7,900 bases of DNA from Ruminococcus sp. UBA4385. GTDB lineage: Bacteria; Bacillota_A; Clostridia; Oscillospirales; Ruminococcaceae. Below the pieces are notes generated by a model, which saw only the letters and a program-made list of their open reading frames with translations, made no database searches and was not told where the DNA came from. Both the position numbers and the translations under genes were made by a program. This document shows, piece by piece, positions 1-5,758 of this stretch; within the stretch, counting starts at the first letter, position 1, and the number at the start of each line of letters is the position of its first letter. The stretch is from positions 1 through 7,900 of the forward strand of contig DGRP01000056.1 of NCBI GenBank assembly GCA_002391065.1, in the 5' to 3' direction.

Positions 1-71
1 CTCTATAGCTCAGTCGGTAGAGCATTCGGCTGTTAACCGAAGGGTCGTTGGTTCGAGTCCAACTGGGGGAG
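1..71 (+). tRNA. tRNA-Asn (anticodon GTT), first two bases cut off by the window edge
   Basis: The cloverleaf can be read directly. The anticodon stem CGGCT/ACCGA region encloses GTT at about 32-34. The T arm at 47-63 is GTTGG, TTCGAGT, CCAAC. The 3' acceptor strand TGGGGGA (64-70) is followed by discriminator G71. The 3' strand pairs with the visible 5' bases CTCTA, including two G-U pairs, and predicts that the two missing bases are TC. No CCA is encoded: G71 is followed by C72 and then a T run, so CCA would be added enzymatically. The layout matches bacterial tRNA-Asn. Other tRNA genes may lie just upstream, outside the window. Confidence 0.96.
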
Positions 72-81
72 CTTTTTCATT

Positions 82-114
82 AAAGTCCGAGCACTGTTGT
101 GTTCGGATTTTTTT
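82..114 (+). terminator. Rho-independent terminator of the tRNA-Asn transcript
   Basis: An 8-bp stem, TCCGAGCA (86-93) with TGTTCGGA (100-107) and one G-U pair, encloses a 6-nt loop and is followed by seven T residues (108-114). The A residues at 82-84 can extend the stem into the T tract. It begins 14 bases after the tRNA 3' end, as expected for the end of a tRNA transcript. Confidence 0.9.
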
Positions 115-125
115 ATCGCAAAATT

Positions 126-158
126 AATGCGGCAGCCTTTTTTTTCAGCTGCCGCATT
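126..158. terminator. Strong bidirectional terminator between the tRNA and the CotH gene
   Basis: A perfect 10-bp inverted repeat, ATGCGGCAGC (127-136) and GCTGCCGCAT (148-157), surrounds an 11-nt T-rich loop; A126/T158 adds one pair. On the plus strand it is followed by a T run and an AT-rich stretch. On the minus strand it starts 6 bases beyond the CotH stop codon and is followed by TTAATTTT. It probably ends the CotH transcript and backs up the tRNA terminator. The U tract is better on the plus side, so minus-strand efficiency is less certain. Confidence 0.85.
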
Positions 159-164
159 TTTATA

Positions 165-2546
165 TTATTGCCTGTTCTTTCTTCGTACCGTCAGTGCGGC
201 GGATGCCGTTATAAGCGCAAGGAGCGTTCCTGCTGCTGCGCCCGTGTTCGGGTTTTCGTTCTGCTTTGCTGTGCTCTTTGAATCAGCCTGAGAACTGCTC
301 TCTGATGATTCGGTCTGACTGTCAGCTATACTGCTTTGCTCGGGAAGTGAGCTTTCATCAGTTCGGCTGCTCTCATCAGGCTGACTGCTTTCGTCGGGCC
401 GGCTTTCCTCGCCTGATTTTTCTTTGACTATTACCTTGCAGCTCGTTTCTGCGCCATCAACAGTTCTAACTTTGACATTTACCTCTCCGGGAGCAAGTGC
501 GTGTATCACTCCGCAGTCAAGAATTTCGATCACACCTTCTGCATCGGTATCAAAAATCAGATATGGGCTTTCAACCGGCTGTTTGAACGGCTTTAATGTG
601 ATCTGACCGTATTCGCCTGCCTCCAGCGTTATCGTTTCACTTTCGCAGGTGATTTCGGTTATATCCTGTCTGGGTGTTACCGCTGAGTCATAAACATGTA
701 TAGTGTAGCTCTTTTCTTTTCCGTTTTTCAGCTTCACTGTGATAACAGCATCTCCGACACTCAGCGGCTTTACATTGCCGTTTGCTTCGACCTGTGCAAT
801 AGTCGGGTCTGAGGAGCTCCATTCATATATGTTTTCCTGAGGATTATCGGGAATTGTAATGATCCAAGGGGAATATACCTTGTCCTCTGAATTCAGGTCA
901 AACCACACATCATAGAAATCAAAATAGATATCATCTGTCAGAACAGCCTCGCTCTGAGGGATATAATGCGAATACACTGTGATGTCATCGGTTAATTCCG
1001 AGTAAGCCTTGTTTGAATCTCCGTCGGTTGTCTGCCAGCCTGTGAAGACATAACCGTCTTTTAACGGTGCAACAGGGATATTATCAAGAGGCTTCATATA
1101 ATTGGTTTCCTCGACGGCAAAAAACTCACCGTCGATAATAAAGGTTGCTCTGCATCTGGCCTTGAACAGCTTGTCTAAGTTTTCATTTATCCACTGCTGT
1201 CTTTCTTTAAGCCATTCTCTCAGCTCTTCTACATCATTGTCATAGCTGAATTCATACTCTCTTTTCTCCGCAATATTCCATCTTATTGCATCGTCATGCT
1301 CGGAGGCAGAAAGCTCTGCCTTATACCTGTCCAGTACTCCGCCTTCCTTTATAATATCGTCAACGATAGTGTCAAGCTTTTTCCACTTCTCCAGCAGAAT
1401 ATCCTGATACTCTTTATTATATGTTCTGAGCCTGTTGAGCCACAAATTGCTGCTCTTGGTTTCAAAGCCGTCAGGTCCGGAGTTCATCGACTGATCAAAG
1501 TCCCATAAAGGTCCATAGAAAAGCTTTCCGTTTCTTTCCTTATACCAATAGGTGCTTGATGTACTGAAAGCATCAAAGTTTTTCATGAAGCTGTTTACCC
1601 ACCAGTAAGATGCAGCAGCCTCATAGTCCAGATATTCTGATAGGGGTACACCGTTTTTGTCCTTGAAGTCATCGGACAGTGCAGCGTCCTCTATCTTCTG
1701 AATATAATCCGAGATGTAGCTGAACTGCTCCTTAGTGCCTGCGTCTTTGATCGTGTCATCTACAAAAAACTCGGGATATTCTCCGAAGAAAACCTCTCCG
1801 CTTTCTGTGACGATATGTCGGTACTCGGGCACGGAGCCTTCCTTCTGCCGACCGAAGGAGAGAAGATAACCGCCTGTGATTTCGGGCTCTTCATTGTCCG
1901 CGGGAGTGAGCTCATCAATATCTACACGGGAGTTTCCGATTCTTACCTGCTCCGACAGATAATAGCTTCCGAGATACTCTCCGTTCATAACAACATCTAC
2001 GGGAAGAAGCTGCGGAGTGTAGTTCAGTCCGAGCCTTGCTCCGATATAGTATGTAAGGCGGTTTTTTAGCAGAGTGTCATCATCTGCATTTGCAAGCAGT
2101 ACCCAGTGCTTGTTTTTGCCCATGCCTAAAAGGTCGGTGCTTTTGCTGAGCTTGAATTTATAAGGCTTTTTCGGAGCACCCCATGTAGAGTTGCCCCTGC
2201 CCCTGATATATTCAAGCTTTAGCTCCTTTGTATCGCTGAGTACTTCATCGCTGTAGTCGCCTGTGTAGCCGTCAGGAACATCAAGCCTGACAGTGCCCGT
2301 ACACATAACGGAGTGGTCGGGGCTTTCGTTCATTTCGCTGATAGTGGCGAAGCCCTCGGCGCTTTCGTCAATGCTGATGTACAAAACAGGAATGCCGTTG
2401 TCCTTGATTTCGTTCAGGTCAAAGGCAGCGGTTTGCTCGGCAAAGACATTCAGGCTGCCCGAATACAGTGTTGGTGCAGAGGATACACACATTGTAACTG
2501 CGGCTGCGGCACTGATAAGCCGTATGCTCAATAGTCTGCTGTTCAT
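165..2546 (-). CDS. Secreted, wall-anchored CotH kinase family protein with Ig-like domains and an NPNTG sorting signal
   Basis: The 793-residue product is exported. It has an N-terminal signal peptide (about 1-37, cleavage probably near VFA-E). Residues about 45-460 form a CotH domain: GRGNSTW at 116-122, a Lys-rich PYKFKL segment at 128-133, LLANADDDTLLKN at 150-162, YLSEQV at 196-201 and the hallmark GPLWDFD at 345-351. The B. subtilis spore protein CotH is an atypical protein kinase, and the WDFD aspartates fall in its conserved metal/ATP-binding region. Residues 465-530 resemble an InlB/Listeria-type repeat (DGYVFTGW). Residues about 555-620 look like a BIG2 Ig-like domain (WSSSDPTIAQV, then GDAVITV), followed by a degenerate second one to about 708. 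A Ser/Glu/Pro linker leads to NPNTG (765-769), a hydrophobic helix and RRKNRQ, a sortase signal. The ATG follows GGAGGT (2552-2557) by five bases. Activity and substrate are unknown; kinase function is inferred from family only. Confidence 0.92.
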   Translation of the reverse strand: MNSRLLSIRLISAAAAVTMCVSSAPTLYSGSLNVFAEQTAAFDLNEIKDNGIPVLYISIDESAEGFATISEMNESPDHSVMCTGTVRLDVPDGYTGDYSDEVLSDTKELKLEYIRGRGNSTWGAPKKPYKFKLSKSTDLLGMGKNKHWVLLANADDDTLLKNRLTYYIGARLGLNYTPQLLPVDVVMNGEYLGSYYLSEQVRIGNSRVDIDELTPADNEEPEITGGYLLSFGRQKEGSVPEYRHIVTESGEVFFGEYPEFFVDDTIKDAGTKEQFSYISDYIQKIEDAALSDDFKDKNGVPLSEYLDYEAAASYWWVNSFMKNFDAFSTSSTYWYKERNGKLFYGPLWDFDQSMNSGPDGFETKSSNLWLNRLRTYNKEYQDILLEKWKKLDTIVDDIIKEGGVLDRYKAELSASEHDDAIRWNIAEKREYEFSYDNDVEELREWLKERQQWINENLDKLFKARCRATFIIDGEFFAVEETNYMKPLDNIPVAPLKDGYVFTGWQTTDGDSNKAYSELTDDITVYSHYIPQSEAVLTDDIYFDFYDVWFDLNSEDKVYSPWIITIPDNPQENIYEWSSSDPTIAQVEANGNVKPLSVGDAVITVKLKNGKEKSYTIHVYDSAVTPRQDITEITCESETITLEAGEYGQITLKPFKQPVESPYLIFDTDAEGVIEILDCGVIHALAPGEVNVKVRTVDGAETSCKVIVKEKSGEESRPDESSQPDESSRTDESSLPEQSSIADSQTESSESSSQADSKSTAKQNENPNTGAAAGTLLALITASAALTVRRKNRQ
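276..407 (-). repeat. Coding repeat: Ser/Glu-rich linker with DESS units before the sorting signal
   Basis: Residues about 714-757 of the CotH-family protein contain three similar units, PDESSQ, PDESSR and TDESSL, followed by looser Ser/Glu/Gln sequence. Low-complexity acidic and Ser-rich stretches like this are common just before sortase signals, where they span the cell wall. The DNA units are diverged, so this is a protein-level repeat and not a recent exact tandem duplication. Confidence 0.75.
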
Positions 2547-2596
2547 ATAAGACCTCCGTTTATTATTATTACGGTTGCGAAAATATTTATATAATA

Positions 2597-2625
2597 ATTA
2601 TATCACGAGATCAACAGATAGTCAA
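2597..2625 (-). promoter_or_regulatory. Promoter of the CotH-family gene (TTGACT-17-TATAAT)
   Basis: Read on the minus strand, TTGACT (2620-2625) and TATAAT (2597-2602) are separated by 17 bases, which matches the housekeeping sigma-A consensus at 11 of 12 positions. The predicted start site is near 2590, giving a leader of about 44 bases that carries the GGAGGT ribosome binding site. The placement fits only the minus-strand gene. Confidence 0.85.
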
Positions 2626-2648
2626 TCCCGAAGGTGAAGTTTCGGTTT

Positions 2649-2666
2649 TGTAACACTGTTGTGACA
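2649..2666. promoter_or_regulatory. Possible operator: imperfect dyad between the two promoters
   Basis: TGTAACA and TGTGACA flank a 4-base centre (CTGT) as a 7-4-7 inverted repeat with one mismatch. It lies upstream of both -35 boxes, where an activator or repressor could bind. I do not recognise the half-site as that of a known regulator, and chance is a real alternative. Confidence 0.25.
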
Positions 2667-2722
2667 CTTTTTTGGGGGAATTTGTACATTAGAGGCTGAT
2701 TTTTAATGCAATATTCATAAAT

Positions 2723-2742
2723 TGTCAATTAAATTATTGACA
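2723..2742. promoter_or_regulatory. Candidate operator: perfect 7-6-7 dyad overlapping the operon -35 box
   Basis: TGTCAAT and ATTGACA are exact inverted repeats separated by six A/T bases. The right half contains the TTGACA -35 box of the operon promoter, so a dimeric repressor bound here would block RNA polymerase. The left half also creates a TTGACA on the opposite strand, but it has no good -10 partner that I can see. The symmetry is exact; the regulatory role is inferred. Confidence 0.4.
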
Positions 2743-2765
2743 GCTTTACTAGAATATGGTATAAT
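2737..2765 (+). promoter_or_regulatory. Operon promoter with full consensus (TTGACA-17-TATAAT, extended -10)
   Basis: TTGACA (2737-2742) and TATAAT (2760-2765) are both exact consensus at the ideal 17-base spacing. TGG directly before the -10 gives an extended -10 motif (TG at 2757-2758). The start site should be near 2772. Such a strong core promoter is expected either to be highly expressed or to be held down by a repressor, and a dyad covers its -35 box. Confidence 0.92.
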
Positions 2766-2771
2766 CTATTC

Positions 2772-2847
2772 AATAGTATTTATACTAGAATAACTATCGG
2801 CGGTTCCTTTTGGGAGTGCTGAAATACCGATCTCGGGAGGAGTTAAA
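2772..2847 (+). promoter_or_regulatory. 5' leader of the SipW operon with a modest stem-loop before the ribosome binding site
   Basis: The predicted leader is about 76 bases. ATCGG (2796-2800) can pair with CCGAT (2827-2831), and inside that TTCC (2804-2807) can pair with GGGA (2812-2815) around a TTTT loop. The ribosome binding site GGAGG (2836-2840), 7 bases before the ATG, lies just outside the structure. It does not match a riboswitch class I can recognise and may only be local folding. Confidence 0.3.
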
Positions 2848-3516
2848 ATGATTACGAATAAAGATCCGCCGAAGAGTAAGGGCTTGACGGTGCTGAGGGT
2901 GTTCAGGAAGATTTTTATCTATCTGTTTGCTGTCGGCATTATAATAGCCGCATTGCTGTTTGCGTCATCAAGGACGCCTGATAAGTCCCTTTTCGGATAC
3001 CGTTATTATACTGTACTGACACCGTCAATGGAGCCTGCATACGGGGTCGGCGATATGGTATTCGTGAAGATAGAAAAAGCCGACAAGATAAAAGTCGGTG
3101 ATGTCATTACATTCAACCCCTCGTCTGACAGCGAGGCATACCTGACCCACAGAGTTGTTGAAAAGCTCGAAAACTATGAGGGAACGGGCGTGACGTGTTT
3201 CAGGACAAAGGGTGATGCGAATGACAGCGAGGATCAGTTCCTGATAGATGAGGGCAGACTGATAGGCAGAGTAACCTTCGGTATACCGAAGCTTGGCTAT
3301 GTTGTGAGGTTTGTTCAGTTAAGGTGGTATTTTGTAGTACCGCTGATAGTGCTGATCTTCGTATTCTTCAAACTCATGGGAATGTATCTTGCCCCCCATG
3401 AGGAGGAGCCCGAGGCTGAAAGCGAAAGGGAGGACAGTTCTGAGGAACAATCCGAGCCTGAGCCAAAGGAGCCTGATTCGGGAGAGGGCAAGAGTTCAAC
3501 CGATAATAAATTATGA
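2848..3516 (+). CDS. sipW: SipW-like (ER-type) signal peptidase I with an acidic C-terminal tail
   Basis: This 222-residue membrane peptidase would remove signal peptides from a small set of partners, chiefly the next gene's product. A basic N-terminus leads into a first membrane helix (about 22-40). The catalytic domain faces outside, with nucleophile Ser60 in TPSMEP, THRVV with His101 where ordinary bacterial enzymes have Lys, and GDAND at 122-126. The Ser/His arrangement defines the archaeal/eukaryotic-type class to which SipW belongs. A second helix (about 161-178) returns the chain, so the final 40 or so residues, almost all Glu, Asp, Ser, Pro and Lys, should be cytoplasmic. The ATG is preceded by GGGAGGAG. 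It is the first gene of the operon, 14 bases before the BsaA-like gene. The B. subtilis SipW C-terminal region has a second role in surface biofilms; whether this tail is equivalent is unknown. Confidence 0.93.
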   Translation: MITNKDPPKSKGLTVLRVFRKIFIYLFAVGIIIAALLFASSRTPDKSLFGYRYYTVLTPSMEPAYGVGDMVFVKIEKADKIKVGDVITFNPSSDSEAYLTHRVVEKLENYEGTGVTCFRTKGDANDSEDQFLIDEGRLIGRVTFGIPKLGYVVRFVQLRWYFVVPLIVLIFVFFKLMGMYLAPHEEEPEAESEREDSSEEQSEPEPKEPDSGEGKSSTDNKL

Positions 3517-3530
3517 AAGGATGAAAAACT

Positions 3531-4877
3531 ATGACAAAAACAAACAAGAAGCAGAACTCAAAAGACAGACGCATAGCGATAGCTTCGATCATAGTTGCAG
3601 GCATGATCATAGCAGGTTCGACATTTGCATGGTTTACGTCTAAGGACGAGGTTACCAACCGTCTGAGCGCTAAGGCTGAGTACGGCGTGTCAATCACTGA
3701 GGATTTTACTCCTCCTGAGGATTGGACACCCGGTCAGACAATAAAGAAGGAAGCTGCTGCAATTAATACGGGAAATGTAGATGCATTTGTAAGAATGTGG
3801 CTTACCGGCGAAATGAAGCTTGTTAATGCAGGCGCTGGTGTGGTTTATACTGCTTTCCCTCAAACACTTACTGATGTTGTTGCTGAACCATATACTGGTC
3901 TTAAATTAACTAAAAAGGATAACAGTAATAATTATTACAGAATTCTGACTGATGACGAAAGAAAATCACTCCAGACAGGCGAGCTTGCATATGCGGCAGG
4001 TAAGTATACTTACACAAAGAATCAGCTTGATGATGGTGTTGATTATGGCGATGGTAATGCTTATACAAACGGACAGGGTGCGGTACAGCTGATTGACAGC
4101 GAATCGTTTACTCCGGTTACTGGTAACGAGGGTAAGGGCCTTTATATCTTCCGCAGAAATTATGATCTTGATTCAACAACTGGAAACGTTGACTCTACTA
4201 AGGCTGAATTCAGCGGATACTATTTTGACGGTACAGATTATTATGCACTGAAAACTGCGAATAACAGCACAGTGCCTGGCGGTGTAGCTGATAAGGCAAA
4301 GAATGTTTTCATTTCAGAACTCTCCGGAAAATCTGGCGCTGCTTTTGACACAGCGCTTAATACAGTGAAGGTTTATACAGCAACTGATAGTGTTATTGCA
4401 AATAGTGGCTTTACATGGACTTACACAACACCTACTGCGGCAGCTGATTCTCCGTTTAACTCTACAAATCCATATTTTGTTGTTAGCCAGACAGGTGGAA
4501 GCGAAACATTTAAGATCAACATTGAGCTTGATAACATTGGTGACGGAACAGCTGCTGACACATGGCAGCCTATTGGCACAGCTGCAGCAACCACATTCTA
4601 CTACACAGATGATGTAGAAGCTGGAGAAACCACACAAATTCTTGTGAAAAATGTTCAGTTGGATAAGGGTGCAACACAGGAAGATTTCCTTGCCTTTGAC
4701 TTTGATCTGAATGTAAATCTTGAGTCTATTCAGGTTACTAAGGACAGCGATGGTAAGGAAACAGTTGACGCTGTAACTGGTGCTAACTGGGCAGCTTCAA
4801 CCGGCATAACCGGAGCAACTGGTACTGCAACTGCAGCAAAAGACCTTGCTAGTGTAAGCTGGGCAGCTAAACCCTAA
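3531..4877 (+). CDS. BsaA/TasA-type SipW-dependent biofilm matrix (fibre) protein, enlarged
   Basis: The 448-residue product is the probable major extracellular fibre subunit. Its signal is of the SipW-cognate class: basic residues (KDRR, 11-14), hydrophobic core at 15-29, then GSTFAWFTSKDE at 29-40, cleavage probably after the FA of TFA. The mature start (LSAKAEYGVSITEDF), the GNVDAFVRMWL segment at 81-91 and the late FYYTDDVEAGETT to VNLESIQV section (356-402) resemble BsaA-family matrix proteins. There is no sortase motif or second membrane helix, so the protein would be released and polymerised. B. subtilis TasA has 261 residues; here about 200 extra Tyr/Asn/Gly-rich residues (about 95-300) lie in the middle. 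The C-terminus is Thr/Gly/Ala-rich with NWAAS and SWAAK. AAAGG (3516-3520) precedes the ATG in an A-rich, unstructured context suited to strong translation. Family assignment is firm at both ends; the centre is unrecognised. Confidence 0.88.
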   Translation: MTKTNKKQNSKDRRIAIASIIVAGMIIAGSTFAWFTSKDEVTNRLSAKAEYGVSITEDFTPPEDWTPGQTIKKEAAAINTGNVDAFVRMWLTGEMKLVNAGAGVVYTAFPQTLTDVVAEPYTGLKLTKKDNSNNYYRILTDDERKSLQTGELAYAAGKYTYTKNQLDDGVDYGDGNAYTNGQGAVQLIDSESFTPVTGNEGKGLYIFRRNYDLDSTTGNVDSTKAEFSGYYFDGTDYYALKTANNSTVPGGVADKAKNVFISELSGKSGAAFDTALNTVKVYTATDSVIANSGFTWTYTTPTAAADSPFNSTNPYFVVSQTGGSETFKINIELDNIGDGTAADTWQPIGTAAATTFYYTDDVEAGETTQILVKNVQLDKGATQEDFLAFDFDLNVNLESIQVTKDSDGKETVDAVTGANWAASTGITGATGTATAAKDLASVSWAAKP

Positions 4878-4902
4878 CTAAAACAATTCCACACTATAAA
4901 GA

Positions 4903-4962
4903 AAGGAGACTGCATAAATGAAAATCAAACAGTTTATCACTGCAATGCTTGGCAGTCTCCTT
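4903..4962 (+). promoter_or_regulatory. Ribosome-binding-site-sequestering hairpin at the start of the third operon gene
   Basis: AAGGAGACTGC (4903-4913), which contains the GGAG ribosome binding site, is the exact reverse complement of GCAGTCTCCTT (4952-4962) inside codons 12-15 of the same gene. The 11-bp stem would close a 38-base loop holding the ATG at 4918. The upstream stop codon is at 4875-4877, about 25 bases before the stem, so a ribosome ending there would probably not open it. The complementarity is seen directly; translational control is inferred. Confidence 0.6.
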
Positions 4963-5742
4963 ATCGGTGTGAACGCAATGGCTTCTACAGCCCTTGCGGA
5001 TACCCCTTTGCCCGAAGGTGCGGTAAAGGGGCTTCCGGAACGGCTGGCTGCCCTCGATGATGAGGGCAATGCCGTGAACTCAGAAACAGGTGAGTACTTC
5101 TTCCATGTCGAAAATATGAAGTACGGCGAGACCTATACTAAAAATATTCAGCTTATGAACCTCAGAGAGGACAAAAGCTATCACATATATTTCTACGTTG
5201 AGCCCCTCTTCAAGGACGGCGAGATAGACCTCGAGGAGGGCTGCGAATGCCGATTTTACCTCGATGATGAGGAGATCTACAGGGGCGACGTAAACGGCAA
5301 GGGCAATATAGACCTTACCGAACAGCACTTCGACTGCGGCTACTATGCCCCAGGTGAGGCGCATAACCTCAGGGCAGAGATTATCTGGAATGAGATAGAT
5401 GTCATTAAAGACGTTGATAACGGGCATCGGCTGATTGATAAGGACGGTGAGCACGTTCTTGTAGGCCCCGGGGAATCGGGCTATGCCGAGGGAGAGATAG
5501 AATTTAAGTGGATATTCTATGCTCAGGTCGAAGACCCCGACACAGACTCGAAAATTTCGGGAGACAGCTCTCAGCAGCAGCGTGAGGGCACACCGTTCAC
5601 AGGAATGCTGAACAAGCCGATGTTCTGGATAAGCTGCATGGCCGTTCTGGCAGGAATGATAGGATTTATGCTTGTGCTTCTCAAAAGGAAGCAGCAGGAG
5701 GAAGAAAACAAAAAACTGAGCGATAATAAACGATCCTCATAG
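4918..5742 (+). CDS. Secreted protein with C-terminal TPFTG-like signal and membrane anchor, probable fibre accessory protein
   Basis: I do not recognise a named family for this 274-residue protein. It has a clear signal peptide (1-27, ending STALA-D), then a beta-rich, acidic extracytoplasmic region (about 55-205) including a GETYTKNIQLMN strand and three cysteines at 109, 111 and 140. TPFTG (225-229), a hydrophobic helix (about 235-256) and KRKQQ follow. That order resembles a sortase signal of the xPxTG kind, but 15-20 residues follow the basic cluster, longer than usual, so it may simply be a membrane-anchored protein. It lies 40 bases after the matrix-protein gene and 16 before the next. 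By position it could be the counterpart of TapA or of minor Bsa components, anchoring or nucleating fibres. That role is inferred from context, not from sequence similarity. Its ribosome binding site is buried in a predicted hairpin. Confidence 0.8.
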   Translation: MKIKQFITAMLGSLLIGVNAMASTALADTPLPEGAVKGLPERLAALDDEGNAVNSETGEYFFHVENMKYGETYTKNIQLMNLREDKSYHIYFYVEPLFKDGEIDLEEGCECRFYLDDEEIYRGDVNGKGNIDLTEQHFDCGYYAPGEAHNLRAEIIWNEIDVIKDVDNGHRLIDKDGEHVLVGPGESGYAEGEIEFKWIFYAQVEDPDTDSKISGDSSQQQREGTPFTGMLNKPMFWISCMAVLAGMIGFMLVLLKRKQQEEENKKLSDNKRSS

Positions 5743-5746
5743 CGAA

Positions 5747-5751
5747 GGGAG
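5747..5751 (+). promoter_or_regulatory. Ribosome binding site that selects the second ATG of the large surface-protein gene
   Basis: GGGAG (within GAAGGGAG) lies one base before an ATG at 5753 and seven bases before an in-frame ATG at 5759. Only the second has normal spacing, so translation most likely starts at 5759. The choice changes the protein by two residues. Confidence 0.7.
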
Positions 5752-5758
5752 CATGGTT

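Larger units (their letters stand above)
2547..2847. other. Divergent intergenic control region between the CotH gene and the SipW operon
   Basis: These 301 bases are AT-rich and hold no open frame of note. They contain the CotH promoter and leader on the minus strand (2552-2625), the operon promoter and leader on the plus strand (2737-2847), and about 110 bases between the two -35 boxes with two dyad symmetries (2649-2666 and 2723-2742). The back-to-back layout allows one regulator to act on both transcripts, but none is visible in the window. Confidence 0.85.

Noticed and set aside
47..72. The tRNA-Asn 3' end as a phage or island attachment site
   Set aside because: No second copy of the tRNA 3' sequence and no integrase gene appear in the window.
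2804..2832. Resemblance of the operon leader to part of a TPP riboswitch (GCTGAAATACC)
   Set aside because: The element lacks the full CTGAGA core and the second helical arm, and the leader of about 76 bases is too short. Signal peptidase operons are not known TPP targets.
3388..3513. Ser-x-Glu motifs in the peptidase tail as CotH kinase substrates
   Set aside because: Two membrane helices place this tail in the cytoplasm, while the CotH-like protein is exported, so the two should not meet.
4314..4637. A 107-codon minus-strand frame opposite the matrix-protein gene
   Set aside because: The Cys- and Ser-rich translation mirrors the Thr/Ala-rich plus-strand codons. There is no convincing ribosome binding site or promoter.
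3501..5730. Shared 10-mer CGATAATAAA near the 3' ends of the peptidase gene (3501-3510) and the third operon gene (5721-5730)
   Set aside because: A 10-base match is expected many times by chance in a window this size, and the flanking bases do not extend the similarity.
5753..5758. ATG at 5753 as the start of the large surface-protein gene
   Set aside because: It is only one base from the GGGAG site, too close for normal initiation. The in-frame ATG at 5759 has seven-base spacing.
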